This document shows, piece by piece, positions 27,289 through 37,661 of a DNA stretch of 50,636 nucleotides (position 1 is the stretch's first letter; each line of letters starts with the position of its first letter). Source of the stretch: Bacteroidales bacterium (GTDB taxonomy: Bacteria; Bacteroidota; Bacteroidia; Bacteroidales; Tenuifilaceae); assembly GCA_028680705.1 (NCBI GenBank), contig JAQUJY010000001.1, forward strand, positions 44,728-95,363. The letters are read 5' to 3'. The position numbers and the translations under genes were made by a program. Below the pieces are notes generated by a model, which had not been told where the DNA came from, did not search any database, and saw nothing but the letters and a program-made list of their open reading frames with translations.

Positions 27289-27888
27289 ATGAAAAAAATT
27301 AAGCTTAATGTACTGGGAATATCGTATAGCCAAACACAGTCTGGTGCATATGCCTTGGTACTAAGCGAAGAGGATGGGAAAAGGCGTATACCAATTATCA
27401 TTGGAGGTTTTGAGGCGCAGGCAATAGCTATTCAACTAGAGGGCTTAACCCCTCCCCGGCCCTTAACTCACGATTTATTTTTAAACTTCTCAAAATCATT
27501 TGGCATCGAGCTGTTGGCGGTTCAGATATACAAACTTGAGGAAGGTGTTTTCTTTTCAAAATTACATTGCGATAACGGAAAAAAGGAAATATTTATTGAT
27601 GCACGTACCTCTGATTCAATTGCTCTTGCCCTTAGATTTAACTGCCCGATATACACAACTAACGAAATTATTGAAAAAGCAGGCATTGTGCTAGATGTTG
27701 AAGAGGAAGAAGAGGAGGATAAGGGGGTAAAGGCTGAAAGCAAAGTCACCCATGTGAGTGATAGCGAAATAGAAGCCCTAAAGCATCTTAACCTTGATGA
27801 ACTGAATATGATTTTAGAGGAGGCTGTTTCGAAAGAAGACTACGAAAAGGCTTCAAGAATTCGTGATGAAATTAAAAAACGAACCTAA
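27289..27888 (+). CDS. Bifunctional nuclease family protein with UVR motif
   Basis: 199 residues. An N-terminal DUF151/bifunctional-nuclease domain of about 135 residues (VLSEEDGKRRIPIIIGGFEAQAIA, PRPLTHDLF, IDARTSDSIALALRF) is followed by an acidic linker (EEEEEED) and a C-terminal UvrB/UvrC helical hairpin (EEAVSKEDYEKASRIRDEI). Plant members were reported to have RNase and DNase activity; the bacterial role is not settled. It starts an operon: the nucleoside transporter begins 16 bases downstream. Confidence 0.9.
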   Translation: MKKIKLNVLGISYSQTQSGAYALVLSEEDGKRRIPIIIGGFEAQAIAIQLEGLTPPRPLTHDLFLNFSKSFGIELLAVQIYKLEEGVFFSKLHCDNGKKEIFIDARTSDSIALALRFNCPIYTTNEIIEKAGIVLDVEEEEEEDKGVKAESKVTHVSDSEIEALKHLNLDELNMILEEAVSKEDYEKASRIRDEIKKRT

Positions 27889-27904
27889 CTAACTTTACAA
27901 TAAT

Positions 27905-29398
27905 ATGCTAAAAAAAGTGCTTTACGGTCTTGCCATTGCCCTTGTTGTAACAGGAATGGCTGTAACGGCAGCCGATAGTACCAAAGCTGTTTCACCAACA
28001 GATTCAACCTATACCGAAGTTAACGCCGAAACGGTTGTACAGGAAGCAGCAGAAACAGAATCGAGTGACATTAACCAGCTGCTAACAGCCAAGAAGAGTT
28101 TCTCCTTCGACCTTGTATCACTTTTACGGGGTATATTGGGTATGGTAGTCCTCATAGGAATTGGATACGTATTCAGCAGTAACCGTAAAGCAATTTCGTG
28201 GAAAATAGTAATTATTGGCTTGGGCATACAACTGCTTTTAGCAATTGCCATCCTGCAATTTCCTCCCGTACAATTGTTCTTCGATTTTATAGGTAAGGTC
28301 TTTGTTAAAGTGCTCGATTTCTCAAAAGCAGGTACAGAATTTCTATTCCCTGGATTCCTAAATGTTGAAACATTTGGATTTGTTTTTGCATTCCAGGTTC
28401 TACCCACAATTATTTTCTTTTCTGCACTAACCAGCCTGCTTTTTTACCTTGGGGTAATACAAAAAGTTGTATGGGCTTTGGCTTGGGTTATGACAAAAGC
28501 CATGAAACTTACTGGTGCAGAAAGCTTATCTGTTGCAGGAAACATCTTTTTAGGCCAAACAGAATCGCCCCTAATGATTAAGGCCTATCTGGACAAAATG
28601 ACAAATTCGGAGATTCTCCTTGTGATGGTCGGTGGCATGGCAACCCTTGCAGGTGGCGTACTAGCTGCATATATAAGTTTTCTGGGTGGCGACGACCCTG
28701 TTCAACGGCTTGTTTTTGCAAAACACCTTTTAGCTGCATCCATCATGGCCGCACCTGGCGCAGTAGTTATATCGAAAATACTTGTCCCTCAGGACCAGAA
28801 AATCAGTACCGACATTGAAGTTCCCAAAGAAAAAATTGGAAGCAATGTTCTCGACGCAATTTCGAACGGGACCAGCGAAGGCCTAAAACTTGCTGTTAAC
28901 GTAGCTGGTATGCTACTGGTATTCATAGCGTTTATTGCCATGTTTAATTTTACGGTACAAAAAATTGGCGATTGGACTAACCTGAACCCAATTATCGCCA
29001 ATTTCACCAATGGACAGTACAATTCACTGTCGCTCGAATTTATACTCGGATACACCTTTGCCCCATTAATGTGGCTAATTGGCGTAGCCAAAGAGGATAT
29101 AACACTACTTGGTAGACTTTTGGGGGAAAAGCTAATAATGACTGAGTTTATTGGTTATGTAAGCCTTGCAGAACTTAAGGCTGCTGGTGCCTTTGCATCT
29201 GAAAAGTCGATAATTATGGCAACCTATATGCTTTGTGGTTTTGCCAACTTTGCCTCAATTGGTATTCAAATTGGCGGAATAGGCTCTCTTGCCCCTGGTA
29301 AACGGGTGCTGCTTTCGCGATACGGAATGAAGGCACTGCTTGGCGGGACATTGGCCTCACTTATATCTGCTACCTTTGTTGGTGTAATTCTTGGATAA
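27905..29398 (+). CDS. Concentrative nucleoside transporter (NupC/CNT family)
   Basis: Inner-membrane cation/nucleoside symporter, 497 residues. The N-terminal 75 residues look like a cleavable signal or an extra TM plus a Thr/Glu-rich spacer, then the usual CNT body begins (LLRGILGMVVLIGIGYVFSSNRKAISW). Family motifs: GNIFLGQTESPLMIKAYL, AAPGAVVISKILVPQ, LGYTFAPLMWLIGVA and the C-terminal CGFANFASIGIQIGGIG. The pairing with a nuclease-domain protein suggests nucleoside salvage, by inference only. Confidence 0.92.
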   Translation: MLKKVLYGLAIALVVTGMAVTAADSTKAVSPTDSTYTEVNAETVVQEAAETESSDINQLLTAKKSFSFDLVSLLRGILGMVVLIGIGYVFSSNRKAISWKIVIIGLGIQLLLAIAILQFPPVQLFFDFIGKVFVKVLDFSKAGTEFLFPGFLNVETFGFVFAFQVLPTIIFFSALTSLLFYLGVIQKVVWALAWVMTKAMKLTGAESLSVAGNIFLGQTESPLMIKAYLDKMTNSEILLVMVGGMATLAGGVLAAYISFLGGDDPVQRLVFAKHLLAASIMAAPGAVVISKILVPQDQKISTDIEVPKEKIGSNVLDAISNGTSEGLKLAVNVAGMLLVFIAFIAMFNFTVQKIGDWTNLNPIIANFTNGQYNSLSLEFILGYTFAPLMWLIGVAKEDITLLGRLLGEKLIMTEFIGYVSLAELKAAGAFASEKSIIMATYMLCGFANFASIGIQIGGIGSLAPGKRVLLSRYGMKALLGGTLASLISATFVGVILG

Positions 29399-30199
29399 GC
29401 TAAGAATACTTAAAAATCACTTCGTCTTTTGTGAAATCTTAGTCAGTCCCACTCTGTGGGAGAAAACTTTTACTTGCCTAATAGGTATTGTTTTTTTAAG
29501 CTGACTACATGAAGATAAAAGTTTCCAGTAAAGGCTGCATGCTGGGCACACTTAAGGATTAGGCTCTACAAGTTAGTTGATCCGTGCTCTCTCCTAAAGG
29601 CATACTTTCAGGATTAAGAATAGACGCCGGAAAAGAAAAACTATTTCCAGTTGGTCTACAATCTAGTTTGCTTTTTTGTAAACACCTGCCGAAAATCAGT
29701 TTATGATAATCCCGCCTGCAATATAAACAGGAATAGCAAACTTGCCAATGGCCTAAATTATTCGGGTTTTATAATCAATACACTCCGTTATACGTTAGAA
29801 GTAACTAAATTTTCTTTCGTGTAAAAATTTAATATATATAACAGAACATAAGCGCATAAGACTAACATGTAGTGGCTATATAGTGTTAAATGACACCTCT
29901 GATATGCTTATGTTGTGGTCAGCAACTCATATTAAACTTGATTTTGGATGTATATTGCGCTAGTTAAAATTAACTGCATCGTGAGTATTTTTTTTACACT
30001 CTTAATTTTTATCCTTTTTAACATGCAATCCCAAAATACAGGCAATTTTTATGTGAACTTGTTCTCCCTCTAATAAACAGATACAACAATAATTATACTG
30101 TCCTTAACTACTTTTGGAGTAATGAGGTTTCTCCTATATTTTATAGCGTTTTTGAAAAAAAATACTCGTTGTACTAAATTAAACTTTAAAACAAAAATT
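29399..30199. other. 800-base gene-free region
   Basis: No open frame with recognisable protein features on either strand. Only weak features are visible: a short CCCAC-TCT-GTGGG hairpin near 29451-29463, and the -7 element at 30109 near the end. It is A/T-rich and may hold long untranslated or decayed sequence. Confidence 0.5.
30109..30116 (+). promoter_or_regulatory. -7 element of the T9SS cargo gene
   Basis: TACTTTTG fits TAnnTTTG. The predicted transcript starts near 30121, so the ATG at 30122 would be leaderless, whereas the signal-peptide ATG at 30200 would have an 80-base leader. Confidence 0.5.
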
Positions 30200-32998
30200 A
30201 TGATTAAAAAATTTACAAATTTCAAATGGCTACTCAGCCTAATGCTGGTAGTTTTTGTGGGCTCAAGTTTTGCTCAAAGCCCAACGACGCCACTTAACGA
30301 AAGCTTCGAAGGCGAAACATTCCCTCCCGAAGGATGGGCAATTATTAACGATGGTGGGTCAAACACATGGGAGCGGGTTCAGCAATCAGAAGCACACACA
30401 GGTGATTTTGTGGCTGAGATTATGAACAATACAGAGGCTCACGATGATTGGTTAATAACTCCGGGACTCCTTCCCGAAGCAGAAAACTCAACCCTAAGCT
30501 TCTGGGCATCTTCCTCGGTATATTACCCTGAAGAATTCAATGTTAAGTTATCCACAACAGGTATCAGTAAAGAAGATTTTACGGTTACTTTGGCATCCAA
30601 CGAAACAGCCCCTGAACCTTTTGGAGAATTTTCATACGATTTGTCAGCATATATTGGTCAGGTTGTATATATTGGAGTTCAGGCTATTTCTCAGGATCAA
30701 AACTGGCTTCGCCTTGACGATTTTACTGGCCCAAATATTAATCCAGTAACTGCTGCTCCCGACGCAGCAATTTATAGTACACCCCTAAACGGCGCCAACG
30801 ATATTGAAAATGGCTCATCTCTGACTTGGGAATTTGGTGCTAATACAAATGAATATCAGCTAATGCTAGGCACAACCAATCCACCAACTGAAACGGATGT
30901 AGTGGTAGATTTTACCTCCACCCTAGCAACTTCATATACTCTTGCTGATTTAGAATCCAATACAACTTACTACTGGCAAATAAACGCAAAAAATACAGTA
31001 GACACCACAGTGGGTGAAATTTGGAGCTTTACAACTGCAGAATATGTCCCTACTCCTCCTGGCTGTGCCACTATAACAGAACCAGCTGATGGTGCTGTAG
31101 ATGTTAATTTATTTGACGCCCTTAAATGGACTGCAGGAAGTGGGTCTCCTACTGGATATAGACTATACCTTGGAACCGATGGGGAAGGAACTGAAACTCC
31201 TACTAATAGTATAGATGGAGAGGATTTAGGAGATACAGGTATATTCTATCTCTATGGAAATGTTGATTACTCAAACACCTACTATTGGCAAATTATACCA
31301 TACAACGAGGATGGAGATGCTGAAGATTGTGCTATTTACAGTTTTACTACTGTTGCAATGCCAGCCCCTGGTCAAATAACGAATAGTTCACCTTCAGATG
31401 GCGCCACCGGCATAGGCGTCGGCAGAACGATAAACTGGAACCCGAGCTACCTAGCCACCGAATATCAGCTGAAGCTGGATACAGAAAATCCACCAGTCAA
31501 CGTGGTGATGGATTTTGAACCCAATACCACAGTAACTTCATACACTATAAGCGACCTAGAGCCCAGTACAGAGTACTTTTGGCAAGTAATTGCTAAAAAC
31601 AATACAGGTACCGTAGAAGGGGAGGTTTGGAGCTTTACTAGTTCTGCCGATATAGTACCACCAGTTGCCACTTTCTACCCTGTTAATGGAGCAAGCAATG
31701 TACCCATCAACGTAAACCCAACCATCAAATTTAATGAGCCTATCTACTATAATAAATGGGGTGAGTGGCTTAAGGTTACTAACGGAAACGTTGCAGAAGT
31801 AGTTAAAATAACATATGAAGTTGAAAACCCTGCAGAAGATGAAGAACCTATAGCAAATGTGGAGTTTACTGCTACCATTGAGAACAACATTATTACCGTT
31901 ACTCCCACAGCTGACCTAGCAAACGTTACTGAGTACACGCTTAACGTTGTTGATGTGCGAGACGAGGCTACCAACGTACTTCCTGGAACCAGCATTATAT
32001 TTACAACTGTTTCTAGCGAAGCACCTGAAACCTACACCGTAACCTTTACCGTAAATGATGGAACTAACCCAATTATGGGTGCTGATGTTATGATGGGTCC
32101 AGATATGGAAACGACCAATGCGGATGGCGTTGCTATTTTTACTGATATTCCTAATGGTCTCGGTGGATACGTTATATCCAAAGAAGGCTACAATGATATT
32201 TCCGGCGAATTTACTGTTGATGATGCTGATCTTGAGATTGCAGTCACTATGACTCCAGTGCCTGAAACCTACACCGTAACCTTTAGCGTAGTTAATGGTA
32301 ATGGTGAGCTTACAGCCAAGGTAGGTGGGAATACAATCACCACAGGTGCTGAGGTTGAAGAGGGAAACAAAGTGATATTCACCGCAGCACCAGCCGATGG
32401 TTATCAGGTTAAGGAGTGGAAACTTGACGATAATATCGTTGATGGAACCACGACCTATACTATTACCAACCTTCAGGCAAATGCTACAGTTACCGTAGAG
32501 TTTGAAGCAATTCCGAGCTACACCGTAACCCTAACTGTGGTTAGTGAAACTACTCCAATTGATGGTGCAACAGTTACCTTTGATGGGGCTGAATACACAA
32601 CCGATACAGAAGGGATTGTGGTTATTAGTGAGGTGATTGACGGTACATATGCCTATACTGTAACCATGACAAACTACGTTGATGAAGCCGGTAATATAGT
32701 TGTTGATGGCGCTAATGTTGAGCAAACAATAAATCTGGAAATTATTAATAGCATTGATTCTGGAATCTTGAGCAATCTCAGTGTTTATCCTAACCCATTC
32801 AGCAGCGAAATAAACATTACCAATGCTGATATGGTTAACCGCGTAACCATTACCAATATACTCGGTCAGCACGTAATGGATATTACTCTGAATGGTCAAG
32901 AGACCATTACTACTAACAACCTTACCAACGGAGTTTACCTTATTACATTCGAAGGTATGAATGGTGAGCGTACTATACGTAAGATGATTAAGAAGTAG
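30200..32998 (+). CDS. Secreted multidomain adhesin-like protein with T9SS C-terminal signal
   Basis: 932 residues. Signal peptide MIKKFTNFKWLLSLMLVV...SSFAQ. Then a cleaved-adhesin/choice-of-anchor J domain at about 30-180 (NESFEGETFPPEGWAIIND, DDWLITPGL), three fibronectin-III-like modules with the repeated YYWQINAKN/YYWQIIPYN/YFWQVIAKN strand, a bacterial Ig-like (SbsA-type) domain near 480-590, two CnaB/carboxypeptidase-like beta sandwiches, one bacterial-repeat module (FTAAPADGYQVKEW), and the T9SS type A sorting domain (LSVYPNPFSSEINI, NGVYLITFEG, KMIKK). Exported by the type IX system and probably surface-attached or released. No catalytic domain seen; role in adhesion is inferred. An upstream in-frame ATG at 30122 lacks a signal peptide at its start. 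Confidence 0.9.
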   Translation: MIKKFTNFKWLLSLMLVVFVGSSFAQSPTTPLNESFEGETFPPEGWAIINDGGSNTWERVQQSEAHTGDFVAEIMNNTEAHDDWLITPGLLPEAENSTLSFWASSSVYYPEEFNVKLSTTGISKEDFTVTLASNETAPEPFGEFSYDLSAYIGQVVYIGVQAISQDQNWLRLDDFTGPNINPVTAAPDAAIYSTPLNGANDIENGSSLTWEFGANTNEYQLMLGTTNPPTETDVVVDFTSTLATSYTLADLESNTTYYWQINAKNTVDTTVGEIWSFTTAEYVPTPPGCATITEPADGAVDVNLFDALKWTAGSGSPTGYRLYLGTDGEGTETPTNSIDGEDLGDTGIFYLYGNVDYSNTYYWQIIPYNEDGDAEDCAIYSFTTVAMPAPGQITNSSPSDGATGIGVGRTINWNPSYLATEYQLKLDTENPPVNVVMDFEPNTTVTSYTISDLEPSTEYFWQVIAKNNTGTVEGEVWSFTSSADIVPPVATFYPVNGASNVPINVNPTIKFNEPIYYNKWGEWLKVTNGNVAEVVKITYEVENPAEDEEPIANVEFTATIENNIITVTPTADLANVTEYTLNVVDVRDEATNVLPGTSIIFTTVSSEAPETYTVTFTVNDGTNPIMGADVMMGPDMETTNADGVAIFTDIPNGLGGYVISKEGYNDISGEFTVDDADLEIAVTMTPVPETYTVTFSVVNGNGELTAKVGGNTITTGAEVEEGNKVIFTAAPADGYQVKEWKLDDNIVDGTTTYTITNLQANATVTVEFEAIPSYTVTLTVVSETTPIDGATVTFDGAEYTTDTEGIVVISEVIDGTYAYTVTMTNYVDEAGNIVVDGANVEQTINLEIINSIDSGILSNLSVYPNPFSSEINITNADMVNRVTITNILGQHVMDITLNGQETITTNNLTNGVYLITFEGMNGERTIRKMIKK

Positions 32999-33027
32999 CA
33001 TAAATAGTGCTCACTTTAGTGAAATAG

Positions 33028-33062
33028 AAAAGTCTGGCGGGGTATCCCTGCCAGACTTTTTG
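33028..33062 (+). terminator. Strong terminator after the T9SS cargo gene
   Basis: AAAAGTCTGGC, then GGG-GTAT-CCC, then TGCCAGACTTTTT: a long nearly perfect hairpin with T run, also usable on the other strand. Confidence 0.93.
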
Positions 33063-33133
33063 TTGTTATTACGAATTAAACTAACTTCTTTTAAACTGAT
33101 TACTTCGCATAAAACGCTCGCAATGATGGAATT

Positions 33134-33771
33134 GAAAATAAAAAACCTCTTCTTCCTCTTTTTATTGAGACTTACAATACCTAAAACCGCAAAATTAAAC
33201 AATGTATTTTCAGCATCCCTCCTAGGAGTAAAACCCACACAACTATACTCATCAATGGTAATCTAGTTGTTCTCTTTTAGATGGTTTATCAACATTCCCT
33301 ATTTATCAGAGAACTCAATGCCTACTGGCTTCTTGAATCTTATGGCATTCCAGACCTGAACCTGAACCTGAACCTGAACCTTAACCTTAACCTTAACCTT
33401 AACCTTAACCTTAAGTGGGGAAACAACTAAGTTCTCATCCTTAACCCTAAAAAAATCCTTGTACTTGCTTATCAGGCGCCTTATAAAGATGCTTTGCGTC
33501 TGGCTTAACATAAGCCTCAAGCACAACCTTTCCATTTATTTCCCATCGAGTAACCTGAAATTTAACTTCGGGCTTGAAGTACATTGGGGCTGCTCCTTCG
33601 AGCATATAGTATTCCTTGTCGGAGTTAATACCCGATACATTGCCATTATCCTTAACTCCAATCAGAAGTGTTCCCCCTTTGGTATTGGTAATGACGGCCA
33701 ATGAGCAAGTTATCTTTTTCAAATCGGGAATGGAGTGCTTAAAATCGAGTTTTTGATGTTCCCCCTGACGG
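33134..33771 (-). pseudogene. Decayed AlbA_2 domain gene (paralog of 35756-36385)
   Basis: Translating the minus strand gives a colinear match to the intact AlbA_2 protein at 35756-36385, from RQGEHQKLDFKHS (33771) through TNTKGGTLLIGVKDNGNVSG and WEINGKVVLEAYVKPDAKHLYKAPDK to VLGIVSL...RFFIF near 33134. Lesions: the first nine residues including the start are missing; a frameshift lies near a 7-A run at 33449-33455, since removing one base rejoins the frames; and there are in-frame TAG codons at 33299-33301 and 33263-33265. Spacing between KPV and the VTVDE/ITIDE region is identical in both copies. A hexanucleotide array sits inside. Not expected to make a functional protein. Confidence 0.85.
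33355..33414 (-). repeat. Hexanucleotide tandem repeat, 10 units, inside the AlbA_2 pseudogene
   Basis: Plus strand: four CCTGAA units (33355-33378) followed by six CCTTAA units (33379-33414). On the coding strand they read as six Lys-Val and four Gln-Val dipeptides, inserted where the intact paralog has only PLQVKIW. The telomere-like look is coincidental. Confidence 0.95.
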
Positions 33772-33891
33772 CATAGATGGCTTAGGCTTCAAAATCATTA
33801 TGGTTGAATGCATCTACCGACTTTAATTATAGCTAGGACGTACACAACTATTCGCACCGCATAAAAGAATTAGCACGCACCTCAAAGTGGG

Positions 33892-35508
<1,617 letters not shown>

Positions 35509-35543
35509 TTATGGTTATATTAATATTAATCCGAAAAAGGGTG

Positions 35544-35551
35544 CAAAATTA
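35544..35551 (-). promoter_or_regulatory. -7 element of the ABC-F gene
   Basis: On the minus strand TAATTTTG fits TAnnTTTG, about 39 bases before the start at 35505. No clear -33 element. Confidence 0.45.
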
Positions 35552-35755
35552 CGCATTTACTTCGCTATAAAAAACCTTTCCTAACTCTTTTACAATAATT
35601 TACGAGGTTCCAGTGCGCTAGGTCTTTGGGCGAGCTCGATTCTTCTGTTATTATAAAGGGATTTTAGATACGTACCTACGGATAGCAGTGGCACGTTGAG
35701 GTTATATAGTTATGTATACTTTGTGTAGTATTACGAGAAGGCTTAAATATGGAAG

Positions 35756-36385
35756 TTATGGCGTAATATCAAAAAAATCACCTTCTTGGGTTAATTTAAA
35801 TTCGATTACACCCAAAACCACTAGGTTGATAAGCCTCTTCTCGGTCTCGCGGTACGACATGAATGCGGCGCGGCTACACTCGTCAACAGTTACCCGCTGC
35901 TTAGTCCTAATAAAATCTAACAGGGCATTATCCTGATGGGTTAATGAGAACAGCACTGGTTTACGGTAGCGAATGGCTTTCCATATTTTTACCTGCAGTG
36001 GTGTGGCTAACATATTCTCGTCATCGAGTCTGAAATAGGCTTTCCATTTTCCGCTTTTATCGGGCGCCTTATAAAGATGCTTTGCGTCTGGCTTAACATA
36101 AACCTCAAGCACAACCTTACCATTTATTTCCCATCGAGTAACCTCAAATTTAACCTCGGGCTTGCAGTACATTTGGGCTGCTCCCTCGAGCATATAGTAT
36201 TCCTCGTCGGAGTTTACCCCCGATACATTGCCATTATCTTTAACTCCAATCAGAAGTGTTCCTCCTTGGGTATTGGTAAAGGCTGCCAATGAGCGAGCTA
36301 TCTTTTTCGAATCGGAAATAGAATGCTTAAAATCGAGCTTTTGGTGCTCACCCTGACGAATAAGGTTTGCAATATGCTTACTCAC
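35756..36385 (-). CDS. AlbA_2 (Schlafen-type) domain protein with winged helix
   Basis: 209 residues. N-terminal AlbA_2 domain: EHQKLDFKHSISDSKKIARSLAAFTNTQGGTLLIGVKDNG is the classic pattern of this putative nucleic-acid-binding or ATP-related domain. A middle beta-rich part follows (WEINGKVVLEVYVKPDAKH), and a C-terminal winged-helix-like segment (DFIRTKQRVTVDECSRAAFMSYRETEKRLINLVVLGVI). Probably a transcription regulator. It begins 4 bases after the serpin stop, so the two are likely cotranscribed. A broken paralog lies 2 kb downstream beyond the ABC-F gene. Confidence 0.85.
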   Translation of the reverse strand: MSKHIANLIRQGEHQKLDFKHSISDSKKIARSLAAFTNTQGGTLLIGVKDNGNVSGVNSDEEYYMLEGAAQMYCKPEVKFEVTRWEINGKVVLEVYVKPDAKHLYKAPDKSGKWKAYFRLDDENMLATPLQVKIWKAIRYRKPVLFSLTHQDNALLDFIRTKQRVTVDECSRAAFMSYRETEKRLINLVVLGVIEFKLTQEGDFFDITP

Positions 36386-36389
36386 GAAA

Positions 36390-37574
36390 CTATAAACTGG
36401 GGTTGGAAACCCTACCCATAAACACTATAGTCCCCGATGCATTATCACGAATTAGGAACATAAATGGTCTGTTTGCATTAAACTCAACAGACATCCCAAC
36501 CGATTTGCGTACAATGACAACTGCCGTTGCGGCAGCTGCCTCGGTACCTTCCTCCGAAACCTCAACAAAAGCCTTATGGTAAACCTCGTCAATTTTCAGC
36601 TCAGGGATTCTAGACATTCGCGTAAAATCCGCAGCATTGCTAAATGCAATTGGCATTCCCATTTTTGACAAAATGGGCTTTAGCTCATAATCCGACTCAA
36701 ACTTGAATTTAGGAAACGTTAATTTAACTTGTCTCTCGGTAAGCAAATCGATATATTTGTCAATATCATTATACGATACACTTTGCTCAAACTTTTTTAT
36801 TGATGTATCCTCGTTTGGCAAAACAACCAGCATGGAGTATTGCTTACCAGCATAGGGTAATTCTAACATCTTCAGGTTATCCCCTTCATACACATTAAAC
36901 TTATCACGCATGCTCATCATCTTTACCCTTACGCGTTCACCATCGAGCGTAGTAAAATCGCCCTCCGATGTATTCTCCTCACGAAATTTATTATCCCACT
37001 GACCCTTGAAATAAATTGCATTGGTTAGCACTAATGCAGTTAAGTCTGTTATTGAACCGGAAGGAAGTAAATCAACAATTCGATCCTTTGTCTTATTCTC
37101 AACCCACCTATTAATATCCAGCCTACAGTTTTCAGGTTCAACTCTAAAAGGCATACGTTTAATTGGAGCATCATAGGCTCTGTTCACTTGGCGCAGATAG
37201 AACCACTTAAACTTAAACTGTTTATCAACCCAAAGCTGATTTGCTATGGCTATTTCAACTCCCTTACTTCCTCTGTGGACCAAATCGTTCTGTACTTTCC
37301 CAAGATTTTTGTGAAAGTCTTTTGTATTGGACGAGAAGCCAAACACATCGGCTATCTGTTTTTCGGTATCGCCATTAGCACCCGAGTAGGTCATACCCAT
37401 GGCAATGCTCAAACTGAAAGGCGAAAAAAATATATTCTTGCTATCCTCTGCTGCAAGATTTTTGTACATCTCCAGAGCAAACTTGCTCGATTCTTTTGAT
37501 GTGTATTCTGTATTCTGTGCACTTGTTATCATAACAAACAGCAAAAGCGATAATGTAATTGATAGTTGTTTCAT
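36390..37574 (-). CDS. Serpin family protease inhibitor, secreted
   Basis: 394 residues with signal peptide MKQLSITLSLLLFVMITSAQ. The full serpin fold is recognisable: NIFFSPFSLSIAMGMTYSGANG, LVLTNAIYFKGQWDNKF, and the C-terminal signature FNANRPFMFLIRDNASGTIVFMGRV. The reactive-centre hinge EEGTEAAAATA has the small residues required for loop insertion, so it should be inhibitory. Aligned to antithrombin the scissile bond is K357-S358 (P1 Lys, P2 Arg), predicting trypsin-like protease targets. Acts in the periplasm or outside the cell. Followed at once by the AlbA_2 gene. Confidence 0.94.
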   Translation of the reverse strand: MKQLSITLSLLLFVMITSAQNTEYTSKESSKFALEMYKNLAAEDSKNIFFSPFSLSIAMGMTYSGANGDTEKQIADVFGFSSNTKDFHKNLGKVQNDLVHRGSKGVEIAIANQLWVDKQFKFKWFYLRQVNRAYDAPIKRMPFRVEPENCRLDINRWVENKTKDRIVDLLPSGSITDLTALVLTNAIYFKGQWDNKFREENTSEGDFTTLDGERVRVKMMSMRDKFNVYEGDNLKMLELPYAGKQYSMLVVLPNEDTSIKKFEQSVSYNDIDKYIDLLTERQVKLTFPKFKFESDYELKPILSKMGMPIAFSNAADFTRMSRIPELKIDEVYHKAFVEVSEEGTEAAAATAVVIVRKSVGMSVEFNANRPFMFLIRDNASGTIVFMGRVSNPSL

Positions 37575-37661
37575 AGTATTGGTATTGTATTGATTTCTTA
37601 AGTTTTTGCTAAGGTAAAAATATTAAACAATACGGTATGCAAAATAAATGCCATTAATTGG

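Noticed and set aside
33011-33238. Independent 75-codon minus-strand gene
   Set aside because: Its first 35 codons are the C-terminal end of the decayed AlbA_2 copy; the remainder runs through the terminator.
33355-33414. Telomere-like repeat (CCTTAA units)
   Set aside because: Only ten hexamers inside a recognisable pseudogene, in frame with it, in a bacterial chromosome.
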